This document shows positions 1 through 12,329 of a stretch of DNA of 64,000 bases, one piece after another; position 1 is the stretch's first letter; every line of letters starts with the position of its first letter. A program made the translations under genes and the position numbers. A model generated the notes under the pieces. That model had not been told where the DNA came from and did not search any database. It worked only from the letters and a program-made list of their open reading frames with translations. The DNA is from Poecilobothrus nobilitatus (taxonomy: Eukaryota > Arthropoda > Insecta > Diptera > Dolichopodidae): NCBI GenBank assembly GCA_947095535.1, contig OX352773.1:108167450-108231449 (forward strand), written 5' to 3'.

Positions 1-280
1 TACGCCGGGCAACGCCGGGTACTCTGCTAGTAGAATTATATGACAGATTCTCTGAATTCAAATTGTTAGATGACGAAAGAGCTGTTGACTACAGGCAAAG
101 GAAAAAAAAAAAACAAATAAAAATTTTGATCAAAAATACTACCAAAATAATAACAATTATTATAACAACAAGAATAGTTATCAGAATTACAATAATAGAA
201 ATAATAATAATTTTAGTTATAAGTATAATAATGATAACAATAACAGTAGTATAGTATATAGATATGGCGGTTCTGGATAA
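1..280 (+). pseudogene. Asn-rich coding remnant, unidentified
   Basis: Frame 3 is open from the window edge to position 254. The neighbouring frame 2 runs as an Asn/Tyr-rich stretch to a stop at 278-280. The switch between them falls at the A-run around 105-115, which suggests one decayed coding sequence with a slippage frameshift. Asn-rich tails like this can come from simple-repeat expansion, so the identity is unknown. Confidence 0.2.
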
Positions 281-353
281 AAAGTTCTAAAGCTTATAAA
301 GCACGTTCGTTATATTTGAAAATTAAGTTCAACTGTAATTTTAAAGTTGAAAA

Positions 354-410
354 TCATGGAGACTTTTTATTTGATTGAGAACTTGACTAAAAAAGTTTTG
401 AGACAAATAA
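354..410 (-). repeat. Short Penelope-like fragment, second copy
   Basis: About 57 bp here match the segment at 1698-1757, which encodes the start of the GIY-YIG open frame, with roughly 85 percent identity by eye. Both lie in the same orientation. It looks like a second, much shorter relic of the same Penelope-like element. Confidence 0.45.
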
Positions 411-419
411 TAATAATTT

Positions 420-1315
420 ATTTTTTTGTATATAGTATATATACTTATATATTAATGCATATATATACTATGGTCAGCTGATATAAATATTATAATGTTT
501 ACTTTTATATTATAAAGTTTCTTTTTTCTGGAAATGCGGCTTTTTATTTTAAATAATAAATAATTAAAAGCTGTTGTATATCTTTGTTAATTATCATTTA
601 TTATTTATTATTTCGATTTTTGCCGATATTTCGGGAACATGGTTTATTCCCATATTCATAGCCTAGTAAATAGTGATAAAATGAAAATTTATAAAATTGT
701 TTTAAATATTTATGTATATAATATACAATAAGGTGTATAAAAATTATTTTATGTTAAAATTATATTACAAAATTTTTTTATTTTTATTTTTGTATAGTAA
801 TGTAGAGTAAATAGGTTTTTTTTTTTTATTATCATTTATTTATCATATTTTTATATGATTCCTATTTTGCATATTTTTAAATATATATATTAAAATATAA
901 ATCACAAACTAGAACATGCATATGTAATAATTTAAAAGACTAACAAACATTTAATGCAAAATTTAACTAGATTTATAGAATGAATTAAATATAATAAAAT
1001 TGACTAAAATTAAAAATCAAAATTTTTTTTTTAATATTATTTTTTCTTCAAAAATTAAAAATTGTCATAAACCCGCCAAAATGAATTACTTAATAAATGT
1101 TTAACTAATAGAGTTGATTAATGCGTTATGTAAATATTGTGTATCGGTTTTGAAATTTGTTGTTGTTTTTCTGTGCATTTGTATGTTGAGAGCTTCTATG
1201 TTTTTTCTTTTTTGCTAATTGTGTTCAATGTTTAAGATTACAGGGTGGTCAAAATTAAAGTGATGGTTGTTTTTTATCGCATGACTTACGCATAGAGGCA
1301 TGACTTACGCATGAC
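420..1315. other. AT-rich intergenic stretch
   Basis: No coding region or RNA gene can be supported here. The stretch is AT-rich with homopolymer runs. Given the Penelope-like fragments on both sides it may include decayed untranslated parts of those elements, but nothing in it shows this directly. Confidence 0.4.
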
Positions 1316-1750
1316 TTATGTGTCTTTTATGTTGATGTTACTTTTGGATTTGTTGACGTTTTCATAGTCTGTTTTGTGTTCTTTCATTCGTATTTTGACA
1401 TCTCGTCCAGTTTCACCTATATATATATTATAACAGTTGTCATTATTGCATGAAATTTTGTATACAGCTCCTGTGCATGAGACATTGTCAAGTTTGGTTT
1501 TTGTGTTGCTAAAAATTGTCTTTCCTAACTTTGTGTGAGGTTGAAGCCCAATCCCTATGTTTTTATTTATTTTAGACAGATGTTTTGTAATATTTTCAGT
1601 GACCTTTGGTATGTATATCATTTTACGGTATGTCAATTTTCCATTATTAGTGTTATTTGAGTTTTGTTTATGAAATTTGACTTTCCTTATAATTTTGTCA
1701 TGGAGACTTTTTATTTGATCGTGAAATTGACTAGAAAAGTATTGAAACAA
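1316..1750 (-). pseudogene. Penelope-like element, C-terminal GIY-YIG nuclease fragment
   Basis: The 144-residue frame has the layout of the end of a Penelope-like retroelement protein: a basic linker, then VYKISC at about 97-101, YIGETGR at 110-116 and an EH pair at 124-125. These are the GIY-YIG endonuclease features. In the family this domain follows the reverse transcriptase and nicks target DNA. No reverse transcriptase can be read upstream on the minus strand (above 1750), so this is a 5'-truncated relic. The GIY-YIG assignment is firm; the family assignment rests on the Cys-containing spacing and Arg/Lys-rich context. Confidence 0.7.
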
Positions 1751-1757
1751 ACAATAA

Positions 1758-2194
1758 CAAGCTTGAACTAGTATAAACTAAGTTTTCTATTACGTCAAAA
1801 TATCAGTTTATACTTAAAAATTTAAAAAAAAAATTAAATATTAAAAGTTTCAAAAGCTTGGTTTAAACTTAATTTAATATTTTTCTGAAAAATTATAAAA
1901 AATAAATAAATAAGGTTGTTTATATTTATAATAGTAGATTGTTGTTTTAAGCTTAACTTGAACTTGAAAGCATTTTCATTTTAAATTCAGGTATAAAAAA
2001 ATTAAATAAAAACATAGAAAAGCGTATATTTTTTTTTGTGTTTATTATTTGTGTAAATTATTAAAACTTTATTATAAAGGTTTTTTTTCTTTGAAATTTA
2101 TTATAAACATAGGTAGTTAGAAATAAATATATACATAAATAATTTAAAAATCTTAAAGTTTAATATTAAATTCATATTATAAAAAACAAAAAAA
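1758..2194. other. AT-rich gap before Polinton A
   Basis: No gene or structured RNA is visible. The last six bases before the A terminus (2195-2200) read aatatt. They resemble but do not equal the duplicated target of element D (tatatt); the matching right-hand copy is not in the window. Confidence 0.4.
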
Positions 2195-2200
2195 AATATT

Positions 2201-2645
2201 AGTAGATAGGTAGGCACTTGGGCCAGAAAGGTTAGTAGGTCAAGGAAAGGGAAGTAGGTCAAACCGTAATTAGGTCAGACAGGAAGTAGGTTAATGCCAT
2301 AAAAATAGATAAGACAGGCGACGGCGGCCGCCAGACAAGTCTAGTTGTTTATAAAGATTGTATAATTGTTTTAAGTAATAGGTAAACATGGACATAGCAA
2401 GAAAAAATTGCTTTTTATTTTTGCTTGCAATTTTGAGATGTTTTTGCTTGCATTTTTGATATGTTTGCATTTATTTCTTGTTTTTTTTTTTTTTTTCCTT
2501 CGTTTTTTTTATGACAAGTATTTAAAGAAGAGGAAGGAAAAACCATTGATTAATTGTTATGTAAGAATGTTGAAAAAAAAAATTAATAAAAAGAAAAAAA
2601 AAATAGGAAATCAAAAAAATATCTAACGTGGTACATGTTTACTTA
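2201..2645 (+). repeat. Left TIR of Polinton A
   Basis: This stretch matches the D left terminus, including the run of AGGTCA hexamers at the tip, the GC-rich gacggcggccgcc patch and the ctaacgtggtac motif near 2623. Similarity ends where the LINE starts. The D counterpart has a 176-bp tandem duplication that A lacks. Confidence 0.85.
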
Positions 2646-2737
2646 TTAATGTATGGTAGGTAGGTAGGGCGGTGACGATGCTGCGTGAAGGTCTCAATTA
2701 GGACTAAATTGCGCCATTTTGATACCACTGCAGTCCT

Positions 2738-3770
2738 GTGTTAAAAGATTGTTTGCAGTTTTATATCCAACCTGAGCGGCGCAGATACAAAATCAGTTCT
2801 TTGATTTTGTGTTTGGAAAGCTCGCTGAGGTTGTGGAAGAACGGTTTATCGAGTGAGAGAAGTCTGCTTCTAGCTAGGGTCGGGCATCTGCAAAGAAAGT
2901 GCTCCAGATTCTCACTTTCGTTTGCTTCTTTGCAGCTCCTGCAGGGGGTGTTGTGTTAGATTCCTAATTTGGCTGCGTGCGTGCCCACTGGCCAGTGGCC
3001 TGTGATGATTGCCACTAGTCTGGCTATGTCTGTACGAGATTTGGATATCAACTCATTTGATCTCCTTTTGTTATATTTGTATGTGGCCCACAATGTTCTA
3101 GATATGGTGCAATTACAAAGAAAAGATCCGTTCCTTAACGGTGCTAATTGGACAACTGACTCTTTCCGGAGAGTTAGTATTCTGGGTAGCTCCTTTCTTT
3201 GCTGGTTCGTCAGCTTTTTCATTTCCTTCAATATTACTATGCTCAGGCACCCACAAGAAGGTTATTTTTAACCTTTCGTTTGTTAGAGTAAGTTCCTCTT
3301 GGCAAGGTCCAACAAGCTTTGAGGTTGTAATGTTTGCGTTAATGCCCTTAATTGGCGGATTGACTATCCACACAAATGGCGACCGTTCTCATCTGTGTGT
3401 TGTTTCTGTGCAGAATTCGAGCAGCCTCTCTAACTGGTAGTATCTCCGCCTGGAAGATGCTAGCTGTGTCGGGGAGTCTGTAGGATTTTGAAATGTTGAG
3501 TTTCTCCAAGAAAATACCAGCACCGACTCCTTCCTTCATCTTGGATCCGTGCAAACAAGTGCAGTCTGTCAGGGTTGGTATAAAGTCCCTTGGTAATTTC
3601 TCCAGAATATTACCGTGGCCATATGGTTTAGTAGCAAACCACCCAGATTCTCTGAGTCGTACTGCACTACACGTTGCGACATACTTAATGTATAGATCCG
3701 GAGGTAAAAGAAATAAAATAGTATTCAGAGCATCAGTAGGGCACGATCGTAATGCTCCTGTAATGCCCAC
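2738..3770 (-). pseudogene. LINE RNase H and C-terminal Cys-His region
   Basis: Minus-strand frames 3348-3770 and 3113-3373 carry RNase H marks: VGAGIFLE, a FQAEI glutamate, CVDSQSAN (aspartate) and WVPEHSNIEGNEKAD with the final Asp. Downstream, 2860-2950 on the minus strand reads a Cys-x2-Cys ... His-x4-Cys-x-Cys pattern, typical of the tail of R1/I-type ORF2. At least two frameshifts separate these pieces. The region ends close to the 3' end of the element. Confidence 0.7.
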
Positions 3771-3849
3771 TGATGCCGATCTCTGTATTCTAGTTTTGTT
3801 ACATTGTATTTACGATTCATCTCTGGCCACCACACCAGCGATCCATAGG

Positions 3850-5161
3850 TAAGGATTGGGCGAATCACGGCTGTGTACGTTCAAAGCGCCATCTTTGGCT
3901 GTATACCCCATTTCTTGCCCATGGTTTTATTGTAAGCATAGAGAGCAACGCAAGCCTTCTTAACTCTATGCTCAATGTTAGATTTCTAGGAAAGCTTCTA
4001 GACAAGAATAACGCCTAGATACTTAGCGGTGCTAGTCAGTTTTAGAGTATAATTATTGAGTTTTGGAAGGACAAAAGTAAGTATTTTGAATCTTGTCATG
4101 AGGAGTACCATTTCAGTCTTCTCTGAGTTGACATCTAGGCCATAATTTTTGGCCCAGTTGTGAACTTTGCTTAAAGCTCTATTCATGATCTCACTAATCA
4201 TGGATATAAACTGGCCTGATACTAGTATCACCTCATCATCCGCATACGCCACTACCTTTATTCCTTCCTCAGTAAGTGTCATTAAAATTTTGTTTATAAC
4301 CATTAGCCATAGCAAAGATAATATTACACCTCCCTCTGGTGTACCCCTTTGATTAATTTAGTGACACTGCTATTTCCCATTTTCGCGTAAATTATTCTGG
4401 AACTAAACATGGAGATAATCCAACGCTTGAACTGCTCTGCCCCCACCTGGGTGAAAGCTTCTTCAATGGGTTGGGTGTTGACATTATTGAATATTTAAGA
4501 AGTTAGCTAAGGTGTATTGTTTATACTTAATGGAATGTTCAACTGTGCTGACCACTTCATGGAGAGCCGTTTCTGTGGACCTACCTTTTAAGTACGCATG
4601 TTGAGATTTCGATACTTGAGTTCCCTCAAGGCGTTGCCTAATCTGATATTCCAAAATACCCTACAAGGTTTTTAAAAGAAAGGAGGACAGTCTAAGTAGC
4701 CCTAAGTCTTTCGTAGGCTCGTGGCCCCTTCTACCTGCCTTTGGAATAAAGACTACTCGGACTCTCTTCCAACTGTTGGGAACATGATTAAGTTTTAAAC
4801 AGCTACTGAAAATGGCGACAGTATTAACGACTTTTGCAACATAATCGGAATTATGCCATCCAAGCCAGGCGATTTATATGGAGAAAAACTTTTAATAGCC
4901 CAAGAAACCTTTTCCTGAGATATAATTTTACTTACTTCATCCCATGAGCTTCATTGGACTACAGGACCTCCATTGGGTGCAGTTACATTACCGTTATCAT
5001 TGCTGCCTGCGGGAAAAAGGGTGTTAACTAACAGTTCTAGAGATTTGGCTGAAGAGTTAGCCCAGCTTCTATCTGTTCTCTTGATTAAGGACGAACAGCA
5101 TCTATCATTGGACAGAATACAGATTCTACAGATTCTAGCTATCCTTGGTAGTTTCGATAGA
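3850..5161 (-). pseudogene. LINE reverse transcriptase region
   Basis: Only the palm segment is clearly readable. At 3998-4315 the minus strand reads a Val-Ala-Tyr-Ala-Asp-Asp-Glu segment (YADD at about 4235-4246), the catalytic motif of reverse transcriptases, followed by an alpha-helical stretch with NSEKTEMV. The rest, 4320-5160, is broken by several frameshifts and stops. Its position between the endonuclease linker and the RNase H fits the LINE order. Confidence 0.7.
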
Positions 5162-6228
5162 TTAGCAAAATTCCATCCAAGTATGCCGCTTGGCTTCTTT
5201 GATGGCTTTCGTATATACTTTTAGGCAATCTTTGTAAGGTTGCCAGTATTTATGTTTATAGCAAATGTTGATAATAGACCTAGTCAGACTTTTAAGGCAG
5301 GCTAAGTCTTCGCTCCACCAAGGGGGATAGGTTTTCTTTCCGCGACTAATTGGACACGCGACTTTAAAGCCTACACCCATTGCCTTTTCAAAAGTTTCAA
5401 TCTTTGTATCCAGTTCTTCGGTCGTTTCAATTTTGATGTTGGGTACATTATTTAGTTTTGACTGTATAATTCGGCTGAATTTTACCCAGTCAGTTCTTTT
5501 AGGATTTCTGTAGAATTTGGGAATATTCATCTGAAAATTCACATCAGAGACTATATAATTGTGATTTGAGTAGGAGTTCTCACTAGACGCAGACCAGTTT
5601 ACAACTCCAATGATATTATAAGTAGCTAACAAGTTGCTAAGGTAATGTCTATTACCTCTTCCCACCCGTTATATATGCCCGAACTTGGGAAAATAATAGT
5701 GGTAATATTACCTATTTTAAGGTTAGTGTCAATAAGAAAATCAAATAGTGACTCACCTCGTTCATTGTTCTCCGAACTACCCCATAGGGAATGCCTAGCA
5801 TTGGCATCACATCCGATGAGCAGGTGGTCTTGCCTTGTCGCTCTAACAAGTATACGAACTTCCTCTGGTGGTGACGGATTGCCATGAGCCATATATGCAG
5901 AGAAGATGTAGAGACTATCCCCACTAAGATCTTCTAACTTAACGACAATCAAATCGGATGAGCTAAAATCGGGGTGAAGAAAAGCATTGAAATGTTTTCT
6001 TACTAAAATACAAGCTCCAGGTTTACCTGTAACTTTTTTGTGAAAAAGATTGTAATCTTTATGATGTAGTGCCTTGATCTCAGTAACTCTGACCCAAGGT
6101 TCTTGAATGAGGTTGATATCTATGTTTTCTTCGCTGAGGAAAACCAGCAGATTATCCGAGGCACTTCTCGAGTGCCTGATATTAATCTGCACTACCTTTG
6201 GCATCATTACCCCTAACTGCACCCTCAC
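5162..6228 (-). pseudogene. LINE ORF2 apurinic-like endonuclease part
   Basis: The N-terminal frame begins after the acidic tail of ORF1 and carries the exonuclease-endonuclease-phosphatase pattern: VVQINIRHSR at the start, LIQEPWV, then LLIGCDANARHSLWGS (Asp-x-Asn) and the following FLIDTNL. A second frame (5162-5665) holds PPWWSEDL, the usual linker before the reverse transcriptase. The two frames overlap by about 40 bp, so a frameshift lies near 5,640. In living LINEs this domain nicks the target site. Confidence 0.75.
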
Positions 6229-7195
6229 CTAGTGCCGGATTCTGTTTAAGAGGATCTCTGTCGATCGTGAGATCCTCTATCAGCTTAGAAGCTGGATCCT
6301 CCTCTGGATCTTCTTCGTCCGCTGTAGCCCTGAAAAATTTTAGTTTGGCATACCTTATGCCGAACCTCATCCTATAATCAGCCTTCTCAAGCTCCACTAG
6401 GCGCTCCTCATTTAACATAAGCAGGACTTACTGTTTTTTGAGGCTCCTCAGCCTTTATAATTCTCCAGTTTTCCATCTGGATCTTCGGATTCTGCAGCTT
6501 AAGACATTGAAAAATCTTTCCATTGTCCACGGTGATTTTGGGGAACCAAATGCGCGCCCTACGCCTCCTTGGAATTTCCCCAGCCGGGATAAGCTTGAGC
6601 TTTAAGCCAACCCATTTATCTCTAACGACGAATTTGCTGAGGAAATCCAGAGACACCTGATCTTCTCATTTGACAACCCTGCAACCTCTCAACACGTACG
6701 CACAGTCGAACGATTTGTGAGGTCCCTCAGGGTGTTCCAAAAAGTTTTCCAATACCATTCCGAATAGATAAGGTTCTATTTCGCTCCATCTATCCGTGAT
6801 TGGCTTCCCACTGTTCGATATCGCATTATCAGTGCCACGTTTAGGTGATTGATGGCTACTTCTTTGTAGGATTGCCTATTCTTGTCACAAACTTCAGAAG
6901 AAGCCTTTCTCTCTTTGGATTCCCTCGAACACTTAGCGCCTCCTAGTGCCAATGCGCTGTGGCCCTGCTTTCTATTGGCCCTCTTAGCTGCGTTGTTGAT
7001 CTCATCCTGAGATCTGTTACGATTCTGGCTTGTTGTTGTACCAGGAATACTCTTGTTCCCGTCCTTACCCGCTTGCATCTTTAGATATTCATCTACTACA
7101 AGCTGGTACTTAACTCTATCCGCAGCGTCCTTCTCATGAACAATACGTGCTTTTTCATTCTCAGCTATCTTGTTGAGAATGAAAAGAGCCTATTG
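6182..7195 (-). pseudogene. LINE ORF1 remnant
   Basis: Three overlapping minus-strand frames make up this region. The upstream part (above 6,776) is charged and Lys/Arg-rich. The middle part (6408-6656) has a pattern of Trp, Leu-Lys-Leu and an RRRRARIW basic cluster, followed by a Trp-containing EEP segment. This is reminiscent of the DUF4780-like region found in ORF1 of several insect LINEs. The last part (6182-6418) is acidic. In this retrotransposon group ORF1 proteins bind the RNA. At least two frame changes disrupt it. The DUF4780 likeness is an inference from pattern, not a search. Confidence 0.5.
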
Positions 7196-7204
7196 TACTT
7201 TTCT

Positions 7205-10200
7205 TTTTCTTGTTTTCATGAACGTGGGCCAGCCTGGATCAATTTTAAAGAAGCAAAAGACTTTGACATTTCGGAAATTTGGGAAGTTATTTCAAAAATT
7301 TTCCAAAGCAACTCCGAAGGATTATCTACAGATACGTTCTGTATAAATGTTACATATGTACGACTTCCAGCGAGAAGAGGTAGAGGAAAAAGATACAACA
7401 ATTTTTAAGAAGAAATAAAAGAAGAGGCATAATTTCAATTAAAACAAAGATAATCTATGCGTGCGTTAGTTGTTGCTATCTCATTCATAGATAAATCTGT
7501 TGACTACTGTAAAATGCGAAAAGATGTAGATCAACTTCAATTGAAAGCAGCGTTACAACTAATTAGAAATTCAAATGTAAGCATCCCAGCAAAAGGTGCT
7601 AGTATCATTGAGCTCAAAAAATTTCAACTATACCTCTCTAAATAGCAAATTGTAGCTTTTGATTTCACAGGAAAAGGAAAATCGATTATTTTTCAAGCTG
7701 AGGAAGATAAGGAAAAAAAATTGAATTTGATATACGATGAAGGTCACTTCAATGTAATTACATCATTAACAGCAGCATTTAGTTATGATTATTTTTGCCA
7801 AACATGTAATGTGCCGTATAACAATAGATTGTCTCATACATGTAAACAGTCATCTTTTTTTTTGCAAATCATCTCCAACATGTGACGCAAATTTTCCAAA
7901 TATTAAATGTGATATATGCAATCGAAGTTTTAAAGATCAAACTTGTTTTGATAATCATAAAGCAACATCATCTACAAATAAAAAATCTATTTGTACTCTA
8001 ATAAATTCCTGTACAAAATGCTTTAAAGTATAGAGAGGTGATGTAAATCATATATGCTATGGATAATACATTATATTTTCTACGACCTTGAAACAACTTA
8101 AGATGATATCATCGGGGAGAAACTTCATGAAGGTGTTGCAATAGGGGATATAATTGAACATCAGCTTGATTTATGTATTTTGGAACAACGTTGCACGCAT
8201 TGTATATTATCTAATGTTGAAAGATGCAATTTTTATGGACAACATGGGTTGAAACAAAATCCAGTACAAATGTTTTTAGAATATATACTCAAATAAAGAA
8301 AAATATTTGATAAAGTTGTAGGTATTGCACATAATGGACAAGCATTTGATAATCAGTTTTTATTAAACTATATCTTAGAAAAAACCATTATCAAACCAAA
8401 ACTAATTATGAGGGAACAAAGATAATTTTAATGCTTTTAGATAACGTGAAATTGATTGATTCATTAAACTATTTTCCAATGCCGTTATCTAGTTTACCGA
8501 AAGCGTTTGATTTAGACATAAATTTGAAAAAAGGATATTTTCCTCATATGTTTAATCGTAAAAACAATATAAAATATAAGGAAAGTTACCCGATCGTAAA
8601 TATTACTGTTATAATTCAATGAATGCATCGGAAAGAAAACAATTTCTTGAATGGTATGAAGAAAATAAAAACAAGTCTTTTAACCTCCAAAATGAACTTG
8701 TAGAATATTGTATGAATGACGTAAAAATTTCGACAGCAGCCTGTATTAAATTCAGACAACTATTTTTGGAAGAATGTAAGGTTGAGCCATTTTTAGAGGC
8801 CACTACAATTGCTTCAGTGTGTAATTTGGTTTTTAGAAGGAATTGTTTAAAACCGTATATAATTGGACTTATACCTCAACAAGGATATCGCTTATCAAAA
8901 AACCAGTCAATCATTGCCATAAAATTGTTAATGTGGGAAGAAAAACAAAGAAAAATAAAAATTCAGCATAGTGGTAATGGAAAAATTATTTTGGTCTTCG
9001 TGTTGACTTCGGATATTGTACAGACACAAAACAAATATTTGAGTTTTATGGCTGTTATTACCATGGCCATCCAAAATGTTTCAAAAATAATAATGATAAA
9101 AAATATGAAACACGTTATGAGGCTACATTATGCAAAGCCAATAAATTACGCTCTTTAGGTTATCAAGTAATTGAAAAGTGGGAGTGTGAAACGAAATGAG
9201 ATCAAAAGAATACAAAGCATTTTTCTCAAAATTGGAGAACGAAAGTTTGATATCACTAAAACCACGTGATGCGTTTTATGGCGGTAAAACAGGAAACACA
9301 AGAACATATTATAAATGTGCACTTGGTCAGAAAATAATGTATATTGATATATGCTTACTATATCCTTGGGTGTGTAAATACGGAAAATTTCCACTGGGTC
9401 ATCTAAGAGTTCATGTTGGACAAATTGAGTGCAATAAAATAAATTTAAATGATACTGAAGGATTAATAAAGGCATTGATACTTCCCCCAGAAAAACTCTA
9501 TCACCCGGTTTTGCCTATAAATCAAAATAATAAGCTGCTTTCCTGCTGTCAAACATGTAGCTTGGAAATGAATAATGATGACTGCTCTCATGACAATCGT
9601 AGTAGGTCAATTTTAAGAACATGGGTTATAGATGAAGTAAGAGAAGCAGTTAAACAGGGATACAAAATTGTGCAAATATACAAGGTATGGTAGTATACTG
9701 TTAAACAATTTAATCCCCTTGCATCACAACAAAGAATTTTCACTGAAATGATGAACAAGTTCCTTAAAATTAAACAAGATGCTTCTGGCTTGCCTAGCTT
9801 TTGTAGAACACCAAAGGAAAAGTGCAAATATTTAAAAAAAATTTCCAAAGTGGAAGGCATAAATTTACAGTTTAACAAAATACAAAAAAAATCCTGAACT
9901 TAGATCATTAGCTAAATTAATGTTAAACTCTTTCTGGGGTAAATTGGAGCAGAGAGAAAATCAACCAAAAACTGAAATCAAAAATGAGCCTTATGAATTA
10001 TTTACTCTACTTACTGATCCTTCCAAGAGTGTAAATCAAATAACTCCAATAAACGAAAAAACAGTTTTGGTAAATTGGGAATATAAAGAAGAAACAGCTG
10101 AAATATTATTAGCAGTTAACATTTGTATAGCTGCTTACACTACCACACAAGCTTGTTTAAAATTGTATTCTTATTTAAACAATTTAAAAGAACGAGTTTT

Positions 10201-10404
10201 GTATTACGACACTGATTCAATAATATATGTAGCACGTGGAGGAGAATATAATCCTCCAACAGGAATTTTCATAGGAGATATGACAGATGAACTTGAAGAA
10301 TGTGGAATAGTAAGTTACATTACAGAATTTGTCAGTGGGGGTGCAAAGAACTATGCATACAAAATATATAGTACCAACTCCAAATGTGAAATAACTGTTT
10401 GCGT
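7205..10404 (+). pseudogene. Polinton A protein-primed DNA polymerase B, decayed
   Basis: This is a broken copy of the D polymerase gene, with about 90 percent similarity at the DNA level by eye. Recognisable pieces include the exonuclease I motif with a TAA two codons after the ETT, exonuclease III (8,700-8,720), motif A at 9,342-9,366, NSFWGK at 9,926 and the YDTDS motif at about 10,201-10,220. There are stops at 7406, 7643 and 8030, several frameshifts, and a deletion of about 66 bp near 8,060. The first 210 bp and last 270 bp of the D gene are absent. The left edge is the LINE junction; the right edge is a deletion joining to the pre-integrase spacer. Confidence 0.88.
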
Positions 10405-10464
10405 CAAATATTTTAATTTTACCGTTTTTAATTTTCAGAATATAGTCGAAAATTTATTTACCTA

Positions 10465-10496
<32 letters not shown>

Positions 10497-10538
10497 GTAT
10501 ATATACATATGTATATATACATATATACATATATATAC

Positions 10539-10572
<34 letters not shown>

Positions 10573-10613
10573 TTTATTCAAATTCACAGTTGCAGTTTAA
10601 CTATTCAATAATA
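10405..10613. repeat. AT dinucleotide and ATATAC microsatellite
   Basis: Between the truncated polymerase and the integrase lies a pure TA run that grades into atatacat repeats (about 10,462-10,575). D has only a short tatata tract at the equivalent place, so this is an expansion in A. Confidence 0.85.
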
Positions 10614-11503
10614 ATATCAAAAGCACAAATAGTATCTGAAATTCATCGTCCAGTTAGACGTAGATTTCGAAGACGAAAAATATCTCAAAGAAGTTTAAAT
10701 GATATATGGGAAATTGATCTTGTAGATATGCGCCCTATAAAAAAGTTAATAATTGATACAAGTTCCTCTTAACTGTTATCGATATGTTTTCGAAATATGC
10801 ATATGCCGAAAAAGTTAAATCAAAGGCAGCAGATGACGTAGTTAAAAGTATAGAAAAGATTAATAAAATGAGGGAAAGTCTCCAAAAAATATTCATTCTG
10901 ACCAGGGAAAAGAATTTTTCAACAAAAAATTACAAAATTTGATGAAAAGCTATAAAATAAATCATACTTATTCAGAAATGAAGGCTACACAACCTTTAAC
11001 AGAATATTAAAATCAATTATGTGGAAAAAGTTTAGTTGGATAGAACTTTTACCAAAACTAATTAAAAAATATAATAACACAAAATACAGTACAATTAAGT
11101 TAAAACCAAACCAAGTTACATCACAAAATGAAAAACAAATTCTTCGTTCAATTTACAATTACCCTAAAATATTTAATAAGGGAAAATTTAATGTTGGTGA
11201 TTTTGTTAGAATTGCAAGGTCTAAAGGTACTTTACAAAAAGGATATGAACCTAACTATTCAACTGAAGTTTTTAAAATAGCTTTAAAAACAAGACAGACC
11301 CGATTACATATAGTTTAAAAGATTATAAAAATAAATTAGTTAATGGTGGCCTCTATGAACAGGAACTAACTAGTGTCAAAGGCCCCAATGCTTATTTAAT
11401 TGAAAAAATTTTAAAACGAAAAGGCAATAAAGTATATGTGAAATATTTAGGCTTTGATAATAGTCATAATCAATGGATAAGTAAATATGATATTCTTTCA
11501 TAA
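10614..11503 (+). pseudogene. Polinton A integrase, decayed
   Basis: The sequence is collinear with the D integrase. The start codon position (10614) reads ATA instead of ATG. Several indels break the core. A small deletion near 10,985 removes the segment that carries the catalytic glutamate in D. The C-terminal chromodomain segment is still readable and the gene ends with the same stop (11501-11503). A has no counterpart of the 7-nt insertion that breaks the D gene, so that insertion is private to D. Confidence 0.85.
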
Positions 11504-11982
11504 AAAAGTATAATTAGAATTTATGTAAAAAATTTTTTCTTAACTTTAGAGCACTGTGAAATGCAACAATGTTGTAAAAATGTTAATAGAAAAAATAAAA
11601 ACAGAAAAATATTTACTAATAAAAATAAATAATTTAGGAATAGGTAAATAAAAAATAATATTCTTTCATAAAAAAGTATAATTAGAATTTATGTAAAAGA
11701 TTTTTTCTTAACTTTAGAACACTGTTAAATGCAACAATGTTGTAAAAAATGTTATTTAAAAAAATTATAGTTTTATTATAATCAATTAGAATTTATTACA
11801 TAATATAAACAACTTACTTTTCAACTTTTAGTTTTTAACTACTTTTCTTAAGAATTTTGATTTCTAAACAATGATAATACAATTATTTAGAAGAAAAATT
11901 TAATATAAATAAAGTGGGATCTTTCTTAAGATATATCAATTCAAAGAAAGAGCTCAACATAATAATACAACAAGAAAGCAAA
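11504..11982. repeat. Post-integrase tandem repeat spacer of A
   Basis: About 160 bp beginning with the last integrase codons (attctttcat) is repeated, once in full and once in part. Each unit contains gcaacaatgttg, a short inverted repeat. D has three units at the equivalent place. The stretch leads to an AT-rich region just before the next gene. No coding capacity is seen. Confidence 0.65.
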
Positions 11983-12175
11983 ATGGAGAACACAGCAGAG
12001 ATTTTCGCCTACGCTGAACAAATAGAGTCAAAAATAAACAGATATTTTTGAGAATTCTGATTTTGTAAAAGAAATAAAAGAAAAAGAACATTTTGTGTAT
12101 AAAGATAAAAATTTTAATTTAAGTATTGTAGATATATTTGAGTCTTTTGGTAAAATATATGCAAATTACCAATAA
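11983..12175 (+). pseudogene. Remnant of SSB-like gene in A
   Basis: The start and end match the D gene at 54467-55027: the same first 12 codons and the same last 35 codons including the stop. The middle, which in D holds the Gln/His repeats and the conserved core, has been deleted. An in-frame stop follows the junction. Confidence 0.75.
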
Positions 12176-12329
12176 ATGATGTAAATTGGTTTGAAGTTAT
12201 AAGTTTTTATTATTAATAAATAAATATAAAATTTAAAAAAAAGTATAAATTTCTTTTATTTAGTTGCTTTATGTTTCAGATTCATGTTTATATGTACCTA
12301 AATAGTTACAAAATTGATTTATTTAATAT

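Larger units (their letters stand above)
2650..7200 (-). mobile_element. Decayed APE-type non-LTR retrotransposon (R1/LOA/I-like)
   Basis: Read on the minus strand this 4.5-kb block has, in order, an ORF1 remnant, an APE endonuclease, a reverse transcriptase with YADD, an RNase H and a C-terminal Cys-His motif. That order is typical of insect R1/LOA/I-group LINEs. Every domain is interrupted. It lies inside Polinton A, and D sequence equivalent to 47,830-49,105 is missing at the junction, so insertion was accompanied or followed by a deletion of about 1.3 kb. The 3' end near 2650 is followed by a ggtaggtaggtagg run. Clade assignment is by layout only. Confidence 0.8.

Noticed and set aside
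2408..2626. Plus-strand frame with Phe/Lys runs in the A TIR
   Set aside because: It lies in the terminal repeat and arises from T and A homopolymers. The D equivalent is not open.
2969..3852. Plus-strand frames opposite the LINE RNase H
   Set aside because: They are shadows of the minus-strand coding region, which has the recognisable motifs.
10462..10575. TA-rich tract as a replication origin
   Set aside because: It is a microsatellite absent from D at this length. Polinton origins are expected at the TIR ends.
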